The translations under genes were made by a program, and so were the position numbers. This document shows, one piece after another, positions 16,282 through 26,200 of a DNA stretch of 64,000 bases (within the stretch, counting starts at the first letter, position 1; every line of letters begins with the position of its first letter). The DNA comes from Blastocatellia bacterium AA13 (GTDB taxonomy: Bacteria; Acidobacteriota; Blastocatellia; UBA7656). Location of the stretch: the NCBI GenBank assembly GCA_003222245.1, contig QHVH01000020.1, positions 1 through 64,000 of the forward strand, given 5' to 3'. The notes under the pieces are model-generated. The model was not told the DNA's origin, ran no database searches, and worked only from the letters and a program-made list of their open reading frames with translations.

Positions 16282-16411
16282 CGCAACTCCAATCTGTGAA
16301 TTCGATACAGATTCCGTAAAAGAAATGGATAATTGTGATCGCGCTACGTGATCGAAAGCGTCGCCTATTAAGACGGAGAGTCACACAGGCAGAACTTTCA
16401 GGAGCATCGCA

Positions 16412-18562
16412 ATGGGGAATCGCGCATTTACTTTCAGTCGATGGGGTACTGTAGCCCCGGTATCAGGTTGGCAGTTCCTATCGGGTAAGTTCACCGGCGG
16501 TCCTAAAGCCGATCTCTTTGGCTATCAACCCGGCGACGGCTCGCTATGGATTGGCCGGAACAAGGGCGACTCTTTCACGCTTCAGCAATGGGACACGGTC
16601 AATCCGAAAGATGGCTGGCAGTTTGTAGCCGGCAATTTCACGGGCGGCCGCGGCGCCGACATCGTAGGCTATCACTCCAGCAACGGCTCGCTATGGATTG
16701 GAGAGAATCTGGGAACGCAGTTCCGGTTCAGACAATGGGGCAACGTCAATCCGGCTGCCGGCTGGCAATTCGCCGCGGGTGCGTTCACCGGAAAAGCCAG
16801 AACGGATCTCTTCGGCTACCATTCAGCCACGGGTGGGCTCTGGGTTGGTGAGAATACCGGGATCGGCTTTAGCTTCCGGCAGTGGGGTTCCGTAGATCCG
16901 AAGAACGGCCGGCAGTTCGTCGCCGGTGATTTCACCGGAAACGGCCGCAGCGACGTCGCTGGCTATCAGCCGGACAGCGGGGCGGTTTGGGTTGCCGAGA
17001 ATATCGGCAACCGATTTCAGTTGAGCCAATGGGCTACGGTTGATCCCGCGGCGAACTGGCAGTTTGCAGCCGGATCGTTCACCGACCGGGCGAAATCGGA
17101 TCTCTTTGGATACCATCCCAGCAACGGCTCGATCTGGGTAGGCGACAATGCGGTCGGCTCCTTCATCTTCGAGCAATGGGGGTCGGTAAAACCCTCTGAC
17201 GGCTGGCAGTTCGTCGCGGGCAAGTTCGACGCGGATCACTGGGTCGATGTGGTCGGCTATCATCCAAGCAACGGCAGCCTGTGGATGGGAAAGTCTTCCG
17301 CTCGCCCGATCGAGGGCTATTGCTGGCCTCTTTCGGCGGCTCCCGGCGAAAGCATATCGTTCAGGATCTCCGCCGAAGGCCCTTGCACAGCCGAATTCAG
17401 AAGGCATCTCTCCACATCCGCTTCGGTGGATTCGGATCATATGGATGATCTGGCTTTTGTTGCGGCGACGCAGGAGGCGCCGCCCGAGCCCTATCGTTCG
17501 GGCTGCGGATGGGCTGAGACATTCAGCCTTACGATTCCGAATTCATGGCGATCGGGAATCTATTCGGCACGGTGTTCGGACGCCGACAATAATACCTCTG
17601 ATATCACTTTCGTCGTTAAGTCGAGTGCCGGAGCGCGATCTCGAATAGCCGTGCTCGCCAACGTGAATACCTGGCTGGCTTACAACGGGTGGGGCGGCAA
17701 GTCCAAATACACCGGGCTGGCCAGGACCAGCTTTCTCAGGCCCGCGCCGGGCGCGGCTCCCGAGGGCGATCTTCATCTCACGCGTGGAGAGTTGTGGGTG
17801 TTGGGCTGGTTCGAAAGTGCGGGCTTCGCCGCCGATCTCTACACCGACATCGATTTCCATAATGATGGTTGCGACGCTGCTCAATACAAGTGCCTCGTAC
17901 TCAATACACACCCCGAATACTGGTCCACGCGGATGTATGACAATTTGACGGCATATCTCGACGCCGGAGGGAGTGTGATTTATCTCGGCGGAAATGGAAT
18001 CTACGAAAACGGAGAGTACGAGCCGGATCTGACAGGAATGGTATTCCGGGCGGGGGTCGAAGGAGGCCCCAGGGTCAATGCGATATTTCGAAGGCTTTCG
18101 CCGGCAAGGCCCGAAAGGAGCCTGCTCGGACTCGCAACAGAGCGTTGCGGCGTAGAGGGCTCTCCATATGAAGTAGTCGCCGCGGACCACTCGCTCCTGG
18201 CGGGCACAGCTTTGAATGCGGGGGACACGTTCGGCGATTTCGGACTCAATACTGGGGTTGGCAACGGCAAAGCAAGCGGCTGGGAAGTCGATACCCAGAA
18301 TGGCCTCGGCGCGATCACTATACCAATCGATTGCGATATGGAAGATGGCATCGTTCCTCCATCGGTTCTGCCGTCTGGAACAGTTGTCCTGGCCCGGGGC
18401 AAGAGGGATAATCGCGGTCCCGGCGCGGACATGATTTACTACGATCATCCAGGCGGAGGCTTCGTATTTTCGGCGGGCTCGCTGACGTTCGGGGGCAGCC
18501 TCGTAGTGGATGGAGCGATTCAGCAAATAATCCGCAATGCTCTGACAAAAGCCGGCGCGTAG
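16412..18562 (+). CDS. Six-repeat propeller-like protein fused to an N,N-dimethylformamidase-like domain
   Basis: A 716-residue protein. Residues about 5-300 are six repeats of roughly 47 residues with the pattern W.TV.P..GWQF.AG.FTG....D..GY.P..GSLW.G.N.G..F.. (FG-GAP/VCBS-like, probably a propeller). Residues about 305-716 resemble the large subunit of N,N-dimethylformamidase: IPNSWRSGIYSARC, VLANVNTWLAYNGWGG, LHLTRGELWVLGWFE, VLNTHPEYWSTRMYD and GGSVIYLGGNGIYE, with the GATase-like fold of that family. AGGAG stands 8 bases before the ATG. There is no signal peptide, which is odd for a repeat protein of this type between two exported peptidases. It may hydrolyse an amide; substrate unknown. 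FTG.. repeats are highly regular, so expansion may be recent. Confidence 0.85.
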   Translation: MGNRAFTFSRWGTVAPVSGWQFLSGKFTGGPKADLFGYQPGDGSLWIGRNKGDSFTLQQWDTVNPKDGWQFVAGNFTGGRGADIVGYHSSNGSLWIGENLGTQFRFRQWGNVNPAAGWQFAAGAFTGKARTDLFGYHSATGGLWVGENTGIGFSFRQWGSVDPKNGRQFVAGDFTGNGRSDVAGYQPDSGAVWVAENIGNRFQLSQWATVDPAANWQFAAGSFTDRAKSDLFGYHPSNGSIWVGDNAVGSFIFEQWGSVKPSDGWQFVAGKFDADHWVDVVGYHPSNGSLWMGKSSARPIEGYCWPLSAAPGESISFRISAEGPCTAEFRRHLSTSASVDSDHMDDLAFVAATQEAPPEPYRSGCGWAETFSLTIPNSWRSGIYSARCSDADNNTSDITFVVKSSAGARSRIAVLANVNTWLAYNGWGGKSKYTGLARTSFLRPAPGAAPEGDLHLTRGELWVLGWFESAGFAADLYTDIDFHNDGCDAAQYKCLVLNTHPEYWSTRMYDNLTAYLDAGGSVIYLGGNGIYENGEYEPDLTGMVFRAGVEGGPRVNAIFRRLSPARPERSLLGLATERCGVEGSPYEVVAADHSLLAGTALNAGDTFGDFGLNTGVGNGKASGWEVDTQNGLGAITIPIDCDMEDGIVPPSVLPSGTVVLARGKRDNRGPGADMIYYDHPGGGFVFSAGSLTFGGSLVVDGAIQQIIRNALTKAGA

Positions 18563-18614
18563 TGGGTCGATCAAAATAGAATCACAGCGGCTCCGAGCAC
18601 GAAGGGAGATCGAT

Positions 18615-20222
18615 ATGCGAAGACTTCTCGTGATGACTATTGGTGTGATGTTATCTCTCGCCATAGCCTGGCCCGTACATCCTCAATCCGATCAAGGGCA
18701 GGCGCTCAAGACACAGGTTATCGGCGACATCGATGCGATGGCGAAACAATCGCAGGTAATGGTCGATATGGTTTTCAGCTTCGCCGAGCTCGGGTTTCAG
18801 GAGTATGAGACTTCGAAATACCTCACCGGTATTCTTGAAAAAGAGGGTTTCAAGATCGAACGCGGCATTGCTGGAATTCCGACCGCATGGATCGCAACGT
18901 GGGGATCGGGCAAACCAGTTATCGCGCTTGGGTCGGATATCGACTGCATCCCTCAGGCGTCGCAGAAACCGGGTGTGGCCTATCACGATCCGATGATCGA
19001 AGGCGCTCCCGGCCATGGAGAAGGACACAACTCGGGTCAGCCTCTCAATATCACGGCGGCCATCGCGGTGAAGAGGCTGATGGAGCGCTCGAAGCTCGCG
19101 GGCACGATCAAGGTCTGGCCCGGAGTTGCCGAAGAGCTGGTCGGCGGCAAAGCCTATTTCGTTCGCGACGGCTACTTCAAAGATGCCGATATCGTGCTCT
19201 TCAGCCACGTCGGGAATAATCTCGCGGTGTCGTGGGGAATGGGAACGGGAACGGGGCTGGTCTCGGTTGAATACACGTTCAAGGGCGAGAGCGCTCACGC
19301 CGCCGCTGCGCCGTGGCGCGGTCGCAGCGCGCTTGATGCGGTCGAGCTTATGGACGTCGGTTGGAATTTCAGGAGGGAACACCTGCGCACGCAGCAGCGC
19401 TCGCATTATGTGATAAGTGGAGGCGGCGATCAGCCAAACGTCGTGCCGCCTGTCGCCAGCGTGTGGTATTACTTCCGCGAGCTCGACTATGAGCACATCA
19501 AAGAGATGCGCGAGATCGGAAATTCGATTGCGCAGGGCGCGGCGTTGATGACCGGCACAACGTTCACTTCGCGAATTCTCGGAACCGCATGGCCGGGACA
19601 CTTCAATAAGGCCGTAGCCGAAGCCATGCAGGAGAACATCAAGCAGATCGGCCTGCCGAAATGGAGCGATGCTGATCAAGTCCTGGCTAAAGCCGTGCAA
19701 AAGGAGTTGAAGGTGCGTGAAACAGGGCTGGCTACGGAGTTGAGCCGGCTGAGAGGTCCAGCGGGTGAAGAGGCCAGGACGACCGGCGGTTCCGACGATA
19801 TAGGCGATGTGTCCTGGAACGTCCCGACTATTGTGTTGAATTATCCATCGAACATACCAAACCTTCCCGGCCACAACTGGTCGAACGCGATAGCAATGGC
19901 GACGCCTATCGCTCACAAAGGCGTCACCGCGGGCGCGAAGGTCATGGCAATGACGATGATCGATCTGCTTACCAAGCCGGATCTCGTCAAGCAGGCCTGG
20001 GATTACTTCCGCAACGAGCAGACGAAGGAAACAAAATACCAGCCGTTTCTCTCGGCGGAAGACAAACCCGCGACATGGCTCAACAAGAAGACAATGGCGG
20101 AGTACCGCGAGCAGATGCGCAAGTTCTACGACGATCCGTCGAAATACGAGACGTACCTCGATCAACTCGGAATTCGATATCCGACAACACGCGAAGGTTC
20201 AACCACGCCGGAGAGGAAATAG
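18615..20222 (+). CDS. Exported M20-family amidohydrolase (AbgB-like)
   Basis: A 535-residue protein with a signal peptide (LLVMTIGVMLSLAIAWPV). It then shows the M20D amidohydrolase pattern: FSFAELGFQEYETSKYL, ALGSDIDCIPQ, GHGEGHNSG, WPGVAEELVGGKAYFVRDG, FKGESAHAAAAPWRGRSALD and TTGGSDDIGDVSWNVPT. AbgB-type enzymes cleave p-aminobenzoyl-glutamate or similar N-acyl amino acids using two metal ions. The usual CGHN metal site reads EGHNSG here, so the Cys is replaced by Glu. It starts 52 bases after the previous gene and is likely co-transcribed. Exported forms of this family probably act on N-acyl amino acids or peptides in the periplasm. Confidence 0.88.
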   Translation: MRRLLVMTIGVMLSLAIAWPVHPQSDQGQALKTQVIGDIDAMAKQSQVMVDMVFSFAELGFQEYETSKYLTGILEKEGFKIERGIAGIPTAWIATWGSGKPVIALGSDIDCIPQASQKPGVAYHDPMIEGAPGHGEGHNSGQPLNITAAIAVKRLMERSKLAGTIKVWPGVAEELVGGKAYFVRDGYFKDADIVLFSHVGNNLAVSWGMGTGTGLVSVEYTFKGESAHAAAAPWRGRSALDAVELMDVGWNFRREHLRTQQRSHYVISGGGDQPNVVPPVASVWYYFRELDYEHIKEMREIGNSIAQGAALMTGTTFTSRILGTAWPGHFNKAVAEAMQENIKQIGLPKWSDADQVLAKAVQKELKVRETGLATELSRLRGPAGEEARTTGGSDDIGDVSWNVPTIVLNYPSNIPNLPGHNWSNAIAMATPIAHKGVTAGAKVMAMTMIDLLTKPDLVKQAWDYFRNEQTKETKYQPFLSAEDKPATWLNKKTMAEYREQMRKFYDDPSKYETYLDQLGIRYPTTREGSTTPERK

Positions 20223-20223
20223 A

Positions 20224-20242
20224 GCAGGCGGCGCCTGCGTTT
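20224..20242 (+). terminator. Possible short terminator hairpin
   Basis: The arms gcaggcg and cgcctgc, almost touching, are followed by gttt directly after the stop codon of the amidohydrolase gene. The T-run is weak, so it could equally be a stray palindrome. Confidence 0.3.
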
Positions 20243-20447
20243 AAGCGCTGAATAGGACTGCTTGTAATAAAGGCGTCGAGTAGTTTCGGGGCCTTTGCGT
20301 GATTCTGCGACGAGTGGTATACCGTTGATCCGATAATGAATCTCGCCCATCTTAGTACCGAGCATCTACTGGAGAGATGAGATGACTGGGCACAGTGGAA
20401 CGCGAGTCCTTTTCGCGAATCCAGCTCTTGGGGAGGAAAACAGAGAG

Positions 20448-22007
20448 ATGAAAACCAATCGCATTGTAGCGTCCGTCCTGGCAGTCCTGCTCCTCGGGTA
20501 TACGGCTTTGCCGCAGGGGCGAAGGCTCAATCCAGATCAGCAGCCTCAGCAAGCGGCGCAGCAGCAGCCTCAGCAGGGCGAAGCCAATCAACCGCGTCGC
20601 AGCCCGCCGCTTGAGGAAAAAACGTCGGTCACTAAGCATAGCGCGCATATTGGCGGACAGCAGATCAACTACACTGCCACCGCCGCGAACTACATCATCA
20701 AGGCTGACGACGGCGCGCCCAAAGCGAGCTTCTTTTTTGTCGCTTATACCAAGGACGACGCTCCCGATGCCGCGCGGCGGCCGCTGTCGTTTGTCTACAA
20801 CGGAGGGCCGGGCTCGGCTTCGTCGTATACCCATATGGGACTCGGCCCGAAGCGCATAGTGCTCACCGACGATGGTCACGGTATGCCGGCGCCGTACTCT
20901 ATTGTCGAAAACGGTGATTCGTTCCTGGACGCGACCGATCTCGTATTCGTGGATGCAATATCGACCGGTTACTCTCGGCCTGCGCCGGGCGAGAATACGG
21001 CCCAGTTTTACGGAGTCGTGCAGGATGCGACCTTCTTTTCAGATTTCATCTACCAATATCTGACCCGCAACGAGCGCTGGGCATCGCCGAAATATCTAAT
21101 CGGAGAAAGCTACGGAACTACGAGATCGGCGCAGTTGTCGCTGGTCTTGCAGCAGCGTCATCAGATTTACATGAATGGAATCGTGCTGGTCTCGACGGTT
21201 GGGTTCGGAAATTGGGGCGCGGATGATCGCACAATTTTTTTCCTTCCCACTTTTGTGACTTCGGCGTGGTATCACCATTTGCTGCCGCCGGATTTGCAAA
21301 AGCTGAGCGCGGCTGAGGTGGCGCAGCAGGCCCGGCATTTCGCGCACGGCGAGTATGCGGCGGCGCTCGAAAAAGGCGACGAGCTTTCTCCCGCGGAGTA
21401 CCAGAAGATAGTCAAGGAACTTGCGCGGTTCACCGGCCTCTCGCCGAAATACCTTGAACAGACAAACCTCCGGATCAGCCCATTTCGTTGGTTCAAAGAG
21501 TTGCTGCGCGACAAACGCCAGACGGTGGGAAGGATCGATTCGCGATTCGTTGGGATGGATGCCGATGCGGCAGGCGAGCGCGATGAATACGATCCCAGTC
21601 TTGCGTCCTACGATGGCTCGTACGTGGCGATGTTTCAGGATTATGTACGGCGCGAGCTTAAGTGGAACACGGATATGTATTACACGTTGAGCGCCCGCGT
21701 TCAGCCGTGGGATCAGGGCCAGCCGGGCCAGCCGGCGGAAGCGCTTCGATCGGCAATGACGCAGCAGGGCTATCTGAAGGTGCTGGTCGTCTGCGGGTAC
21801 TATGACCTGGCCACGCCCTTCAACGGCATCGAGCATACGGTATCGCATATGAATCTCGAGCCGGCTATCCGCAAGAACATCAGCTTCGCCTATTATGAAG
21901 CGGGCCATATGATGTACATCGAGAAGAAGTCTCGCGAGAAGCTTCACCGCGACGTCTCGGCTTTCATAAACGGGGCCGCGAAAGTCGAGCCGGTGTCGAC
22001 GCAGTAA
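20448..22007 (+). CDS. Exported serine carboxypeptidase (S10 family)
   Basis: A 519-residue protein from the ATG at 20448, picked because it opens a signal peptide (IVASVLAVLLLGYTALPQ) and follows gaggaaaac; an upstream ATG at 20382 adds 22 unlikely residues. A Gln/Pro-rich linker follows. S10 landmarks are all present: YNGGPGSASS (oxyanion region), Ser221 in GESYGTTRS, Asp453 in GYYDLATPF and His487 in YEAGHMMY. The enzyme should remove C-terminal residues from peptides in the acidic periplasm or outside the cell. It completes a plus-strand series with the S8 protease and M20 amidohydrolase, fitting step-wise peptide use. Confidence 0.92.
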   Translation: MKTNRIVASVLAVLLLGYTALPQGRRLNPDQQPQQAAQQQPQQGEANQPRRSPPLEEKTSVTKHSAHIGGQQINYTATAANYIIKADDGAPKASFFFVAYTKDDAPDAARRPLSFVYNGGPGSASSYTHMGLGPKRIVLTDDGHGMPAPYSIVENGDSFLDATDLVFVDAISTGYSRPAPGENTAQFYGVVQDATFFSDFIYQYLTRNERWASPKYLIGESYGTTRSAQLSLVLQQRHQIYMNGIVLVSTVGFGNWGADDRTIFFLPTFVTSAWYHHLLPPDLQKLSAAEVAQQARHFAHGEYAAALEKGDELSPAEYQKIVKELARFTGLSPKYLEQTNLRISPFRWFKELLRDKRQTVGRIDSRFVGMDADAAGERDEYDPSLASYDGSYVAMFQDYVRRELKWNTDMYYTLSARVQPWDQGQPGQPAEALRSAMTQQGYLKVLVVCGYYDLATPFNGIEHTVSHMNLEPAIRKNISFAYYEAGHMMYIEKKSREKLHRDVSAFINGAAKVEPVSTQ

Positions 22008-22058
22008 TTCTGATTTTATCCTCAGCTCGGAGTTCTATTCCAGACGTGAGTCCGATTG

Positions 22059-22114
22059 AGAATGACTGTACGGGCGGCGCTCCGTGGCCGCCCCTCTTTA
22101 AGAGTAGTCATTCT
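22059..22114. repeat. Nested palindrome between converging genes
   Basis: The outer arms agaatgact / agtcattct (22059-22067 and 22106-22114) enclose inner arms gggcggc / gccgccc (22072-22078 and 22087-22093). The converging position suits a two-way terminator. The gggcgg...ccgccc core also resembles the other GC-palindromes of this window near 42.5, 49.6 and 61.9 kb. Confidence 0.6.
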
Positions 22115-22189
22115 TCTTGAGGGTGTTACATACAGCGGGTACTAAAGCTTTCCGTGAAGAATAAATGTCAGGGCGGCGGGCCGAAAGCA

Positions 22190-22666
22190 CTATTTGCGTT
22201 TAAGGATCAGTTGGCTGCCGGGGCTGCGCTCGACTGTTATTTCATTGTCCGATTGTTTGACGATTTTATATCGGTCGGCACGGGCGGATTGAAGCTGTTC
22301 ACCTCCGATCTCTTCAACAAAGAGAACGAACTCTCCGTGAGTGCCGATCACGTATGAGCCTTTTTCTCGTCGGATAACAACGCCGTCGCGAACCGTTTCT
22401 CGTATGAACCGGCCTGTGCTGTCGAAGCTCAGGTTCTTATCGGTACTCTTCGCGCCGGCTTCGGCCGAATATGAATCGGATGAGGTGACCGAGTACGAGC
22501 CGCTCAGGCTCTTTCCGGAGTTCTGAACGGGATCGGCTTCCGACGGCCGCTCGTTGAAAGGCTCATAGCCGTCGGTCTTTCTGTCGGAACTGCCACAGGA
22601 CGCGGTTATCAGAAGAAAAGCGAAGATCGCTGCACACGCTGGTACTCGGGCTGCACTTCCACTCAA
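22190..22666 (-). CDS. Small lipoprotein of unknown function (second of a pair)
   Basis: A 158-residue protein with a lipoprotein signal ending LLITASC, a Ser/Asp/Glu-rich linker, and a C-terminal beta-rich half (LSFDSTGRFIRET, KGSYVIGTHGEFVLFVEEIG, ERYKI-like ending LILKRK). The build is lipocalin/copper-chaperone-like, as in small proteins reporting SFDSTGRF..., but no family is recognised. Its start overlaps the stop of the preceding lipoprotein gene by 4 bp, so the two are translated together. Both have the same plan: lipobox, linker, one beta domain. Confidence 0.75.
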   Translation of the reverse strand: MSGSAARVPACAAIFAFLLITASCGSSDRKTDGYEPFNERPSEADPVQNSGKSLSGSYSVTSSDSYSAEAGAKSTDKNLSFDSTGRFIRETVRDGVVIRREKGSYVIGTHGEFVLFVEEIGGEQLQSARADRYKIVKQSDNEITVERSPGSQLILKRK

Positions 22667-23160
22667 TTCGACGGACCTTTTGATTCTCGCCGGAATACCG
22701 CGAGCTTGCCATCGGTTCCAAGCAGACTCAACTCAGAGCCATCCCTGGACAAGGTGAACTTATACATTCGCTGCGTGGGAGGCGACACCGGGTTCTTGTT
22801 CGATATACTGACCTCGAGAATGAGGTCGTCCTTGCCCGTGATCTGGAACTTACCTCCATCGGTATGAACAACTTGTCCCGCCCGTTTGCTCGTGCGAGAG
22901 AAGGATCCGTCTTGTTGGAAGGCAAAGCGCACGGCAAAGTTCGGCGGCACCATCGTGACTTTCTTCTTCTGTTGGACCTCGCTCATCGTGTAGATCCCGA
23001 CGGGCACGGTTGGAGCGAGATCCAGAGTCGCGGGCTTGGATTCAGATGTATTCGCTTCCACTGAATTTGTCGAAACGGGTGTCGCGGTATTTGCTTTCTT
23101 GCAGGCTGTCACCGCGAGCGACAAACAAAGCAGATTGATTGCGAGAATGTAAATTTTCAT
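22663..23160 (-). CDS. Small lipoprotein of unknown function (first of a pair)
   Basis: A 165-residue protein with lipobox LAVTAC after a hydrophobic signal, a Thr/Ser/Asn-rich linker, and a beta-rich domain (VGIYTMSEVQQKKKVTMVPP, FAVRFAFQQDGSFSRT, GGKFQITGKDDLILEVSIS, KLAVFRRE). It resembles its neighbour in layout (GKF.I..KD..IL.V versus GSYVIGTHGEFVLFV), so the pair may be old duplicates. The gene begins 43 bases after the HEAT gene, on the same strand, suggesting one transcription unit of three exported proteins. Confidence 0.75.
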   Translation of the reverse strand: MKIYILAINLLCLSLAVTACKKANTATPVSTNSVEANTSESKPATLDLAPTVPVGIYTMSEVQQKKKVTMVPPNFAVRFAFQQDGSFSRTSKRAGQVVHTDGGKFQITGKDDLILEVSISNKNPVSPPTQRMYKFTLSRDGSELSLLGTDGKLAVFRRESKGPSN

Positions 23161-23203
23161 GCTTGCAGGTTATCTATCCGATTAGCGACCGGCTCCTCGG
23201 TTA

Positions 23204-26200
23204 TTACTGCGACGATTTGCGCGGTGTCATTGCCGAGCTGCCATTGTCCGGCGATTGAGCGCGTATTCGCTCGATTGCCGCTACGGCGGCCGCGCGCACA
23301 TCGGAATTCTTGTCGCCGTCGGCAAGGCGTTCGAGCAAAGGGATCACGTGGTGATTCCCGATTTCGCCGAGACCGCTTGCCGCCGCCTGGCGGCATTCGT
23401 CGTCCACATCGACGAGCGAAGAGACCAGCGCTTGAATTGCCCGCTGATCTCGAAAGTGCGACAACGACGCAAGCGATTTTCTCCGAACTCCTACAGAGCC
23501 ATCGCTGAGCGCCGCCAGGATCGCATCAAGAGCAGCCGGGTCGCCTATCTTGCCGAGTGCATCAATCGCATCGGCCCGGGCCGCCGTGCGATCTGCTTTG
23601 ACAATGCGCACGAGCGACGGAACAGCCTCACTCGATCTCATCTCGCCAAGCGCCTGGGCCGCAAGTATCCTGACCGAAGGACGCGAATCGTCCAGCGCGC
23701 CGATGAGCCGTGGAAACGCCGCCTTGCCCAGCCTGCTGAGCGAGCTGGCGGCGAGGCTGCGAACGGGGCTGCTCTCATCCAGCAGCAGTTGTATTAATGG
23801 TTGAACTCCCGCTTCATCGCCGGACTCGCCCAGCGCTCGAACGGCGGATGATCGAGCCGTTGCCGCGCCGTCGCTCACACCTTCGACCAGCACCTCCAAT
23901 GCGCGAGCTCGATCGGCTTTATCGTGATCCACGCTCGAGCCCGCGGCATCCGGCGGCAGATTCCTGGCCACAAAGAGCGCGATTCCAATCGCCTCGAACA
24001 CGGCTTCCCTGGTCGCCGGAAGCGAAGCTCTGGCCATCTCGATCAGCGGCTTAAGAGCCGGCGCGCCGACCTGACCAAGACACTGAGCCGCCTGTTGTCT
24101 CGCGAAAAATCGTGGGTCCCGCAACAGCGGAAGCATCGCTTCGACGGCGCGGGGTTCTCGCATCTTGCTGAGGACTCTTGCGGCTTCGATGCGGGTTTCC
24201 GACGAAGCCGATTTGTCCTCGAGCAGGCGTATGAGCGAATCCGTCGAAGCGGGCCCAATCCGAACCAACACGCGAGATGCTCGATCCCTCTCATTAACGT
24301 TACCGGTTCGCACCAATCCTACGAGCGCGGGAACGGCCGAAGCCGATGCGGCGACGAGCGCTTCGGACGTGTAATACCTGACGATGAGATCGGGATCTCG
24401 AAGCGCTTTTACGAGCGGGTCGACTGCCGCGGCAGGGAAGCTTCGCTCCGGAATTCGGCTCAACACCTGGGCCGCGCGCGCCCTCGCTTTCCAGTCCGCG
24501 CTCGCCAGTGAATCGACCATGAGCCGAATCGCGCGAGGGTCCTGCATCCGCGCGAGCGCTTCGGCGGCGGTAGCGCTGACTCGAAGATCGCGGTCGTTGA
24601 TTAAGCTGCTCAGAGGTCCTACGGCGCGCGGGTCGTTGATATCGCCGAGCGCAGCCGCGGCGTTAAAGCGAACTTCGGAGTTCGGATCGTTCAATGCGCT
24701 TATGAAGGCGTCGACCGCGCGCTTGTCGCCTAACGAACTAAGCGAGCGAATGCATTCGACCCTCACACGGGGTTCCTTGTCCTTCAAAGCAGAAATCAGA
24801 ACCGGAACGGCTCGAGGGTCGCCGAGTCTGGAGAGCGTAGTTGCGGCGGCGGCGCGGACTTGCCAGTTGTTGCTCGCGAGATCCGGCGTCAGGCGCTGGA
24901 TCGATATTCCCAGCGTATCGAGCGCTCTCAATGCGGCATCACGCACCGTAGGATTCGCGTCTCTTGCCGCCGTGAAGAACGTGTCTCCCGCCGCGCTGTC
25001 CCCGACCCTCGCCAACGCAGTTATGGCGGCCGCTCTGACTTCGGGCTCCGATGCGTTCGATGCCTGTACCAGCGGTTCAACGGCACGGCGGTCTCGCAGC
25101 AGTCCCAGCGCATCGGCCGCCTTTGAACGCAGAAGAGGACTTTTTTCTGTCTTAAGGGTTTCGATGATGAGTAAGACCGAATCGCGCCCGCCAAGTCGTC
25201 CAAGCAATTCAAGCGAGTGCGCTCTCTCGTTTGTGTCGCCGGCCTTAGCGCGATCGGCAACGGCTTCCGGAGTCACCTGGATTAACGCAAGAGCCTTACG
25301 AACACGCTCGTCGGATTTGGGATCAGTGCCAAGCGAATTCAGCAGCTCATCGGCGGTTCGCGTGCGATCCAAGATGGGGAGCACATCCGCGAGAGCGGAG
25401 AGAACTTCGTCTGACTGCTCTTTTTTCAATACGCCTACAAGCGCGGATATAGCCGGGCCCGTGCTGTCATAGTCGGCAAACCTCTTCTTCGCGGAACCGA
25501 TCGCTCGAATTGCCGAGACGCGAACTCGCGGATCTCCTTCGGTGCACATCTCGACGAGGGCCGCGGCGGCGTTCGAGGAGTTGAACCCGCCAAATGCGGC
25601 CGCAATCTCTATCTTGCCGGCCTGGTCCGTAGTTCGGGATTTAAGCGCAAGGATTGCCGGCAACGCCCTGCTATCGGCCAGCTCCGCAAGTAGATCGAGC
25701 GCCTCGCGTCGGGTGGTCGAGTCCTCGCTTCCCAGCACCGCCGAAATCGTGTCCAGATGATCTTTATTTCCGAGCCGGTAGAGATCGGCCGCGAGCTTCC
25801 ACGCATCCTCCGGAGCCGCCTTGTCGAATTCCGACTGTATGGCCGACTCCGCGCGCTTGTCTCCGATCAGGCCGAGCGCCTCCGCGGCGGTCAGCTTCAG
25901 CGGTATCGACTGATCGTTCAGGAGCCTTATGAGCGCGTCGGCCGCGGGCGCGGCTTTGATCCGGCCAAGAGCAGCAGCGGCGGAACGCCTTACTTCGTCG
26001 TCGTCACCAAGCAGCGCAATCAGCGCATCGGCGGATGCCGCGTCTTTCATTCTGCCCAGCGCTGCCGCCGCCGAAGCACGAGTGTGTGCGTCCGGGCTCT
26101 TTAACAGGGGGCGAATCGACTCGGCGAGCCCAGGATCGGCAAGCGCCGCCAGTCCGCGAAGCGCACAGTCCCTGACGAACCAGTTCTCATCCGAGAGTAG

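Noticed and set aside
17543-18664. 373-codon open frame antisense to the dimethylformamidase-like gene
   Set aside because: Arg/Ile-rich, no motif, fully overlapped by a supported gene.
18651-20165. 504-codon open frame antisense to the M20 amidohydrolase
   Set aside because: Rich in Arg, His and Leu with no recognisable motif; it lies wholly opposite a well-supported gene and reflects GC-biased codons.
24384-25472. Ser/Ala/Arg-rich open frame antisense to the HEAT gene
   Set aside because: It mirrors the repeat codons of the HEAT units, which gives a false repeat protein.
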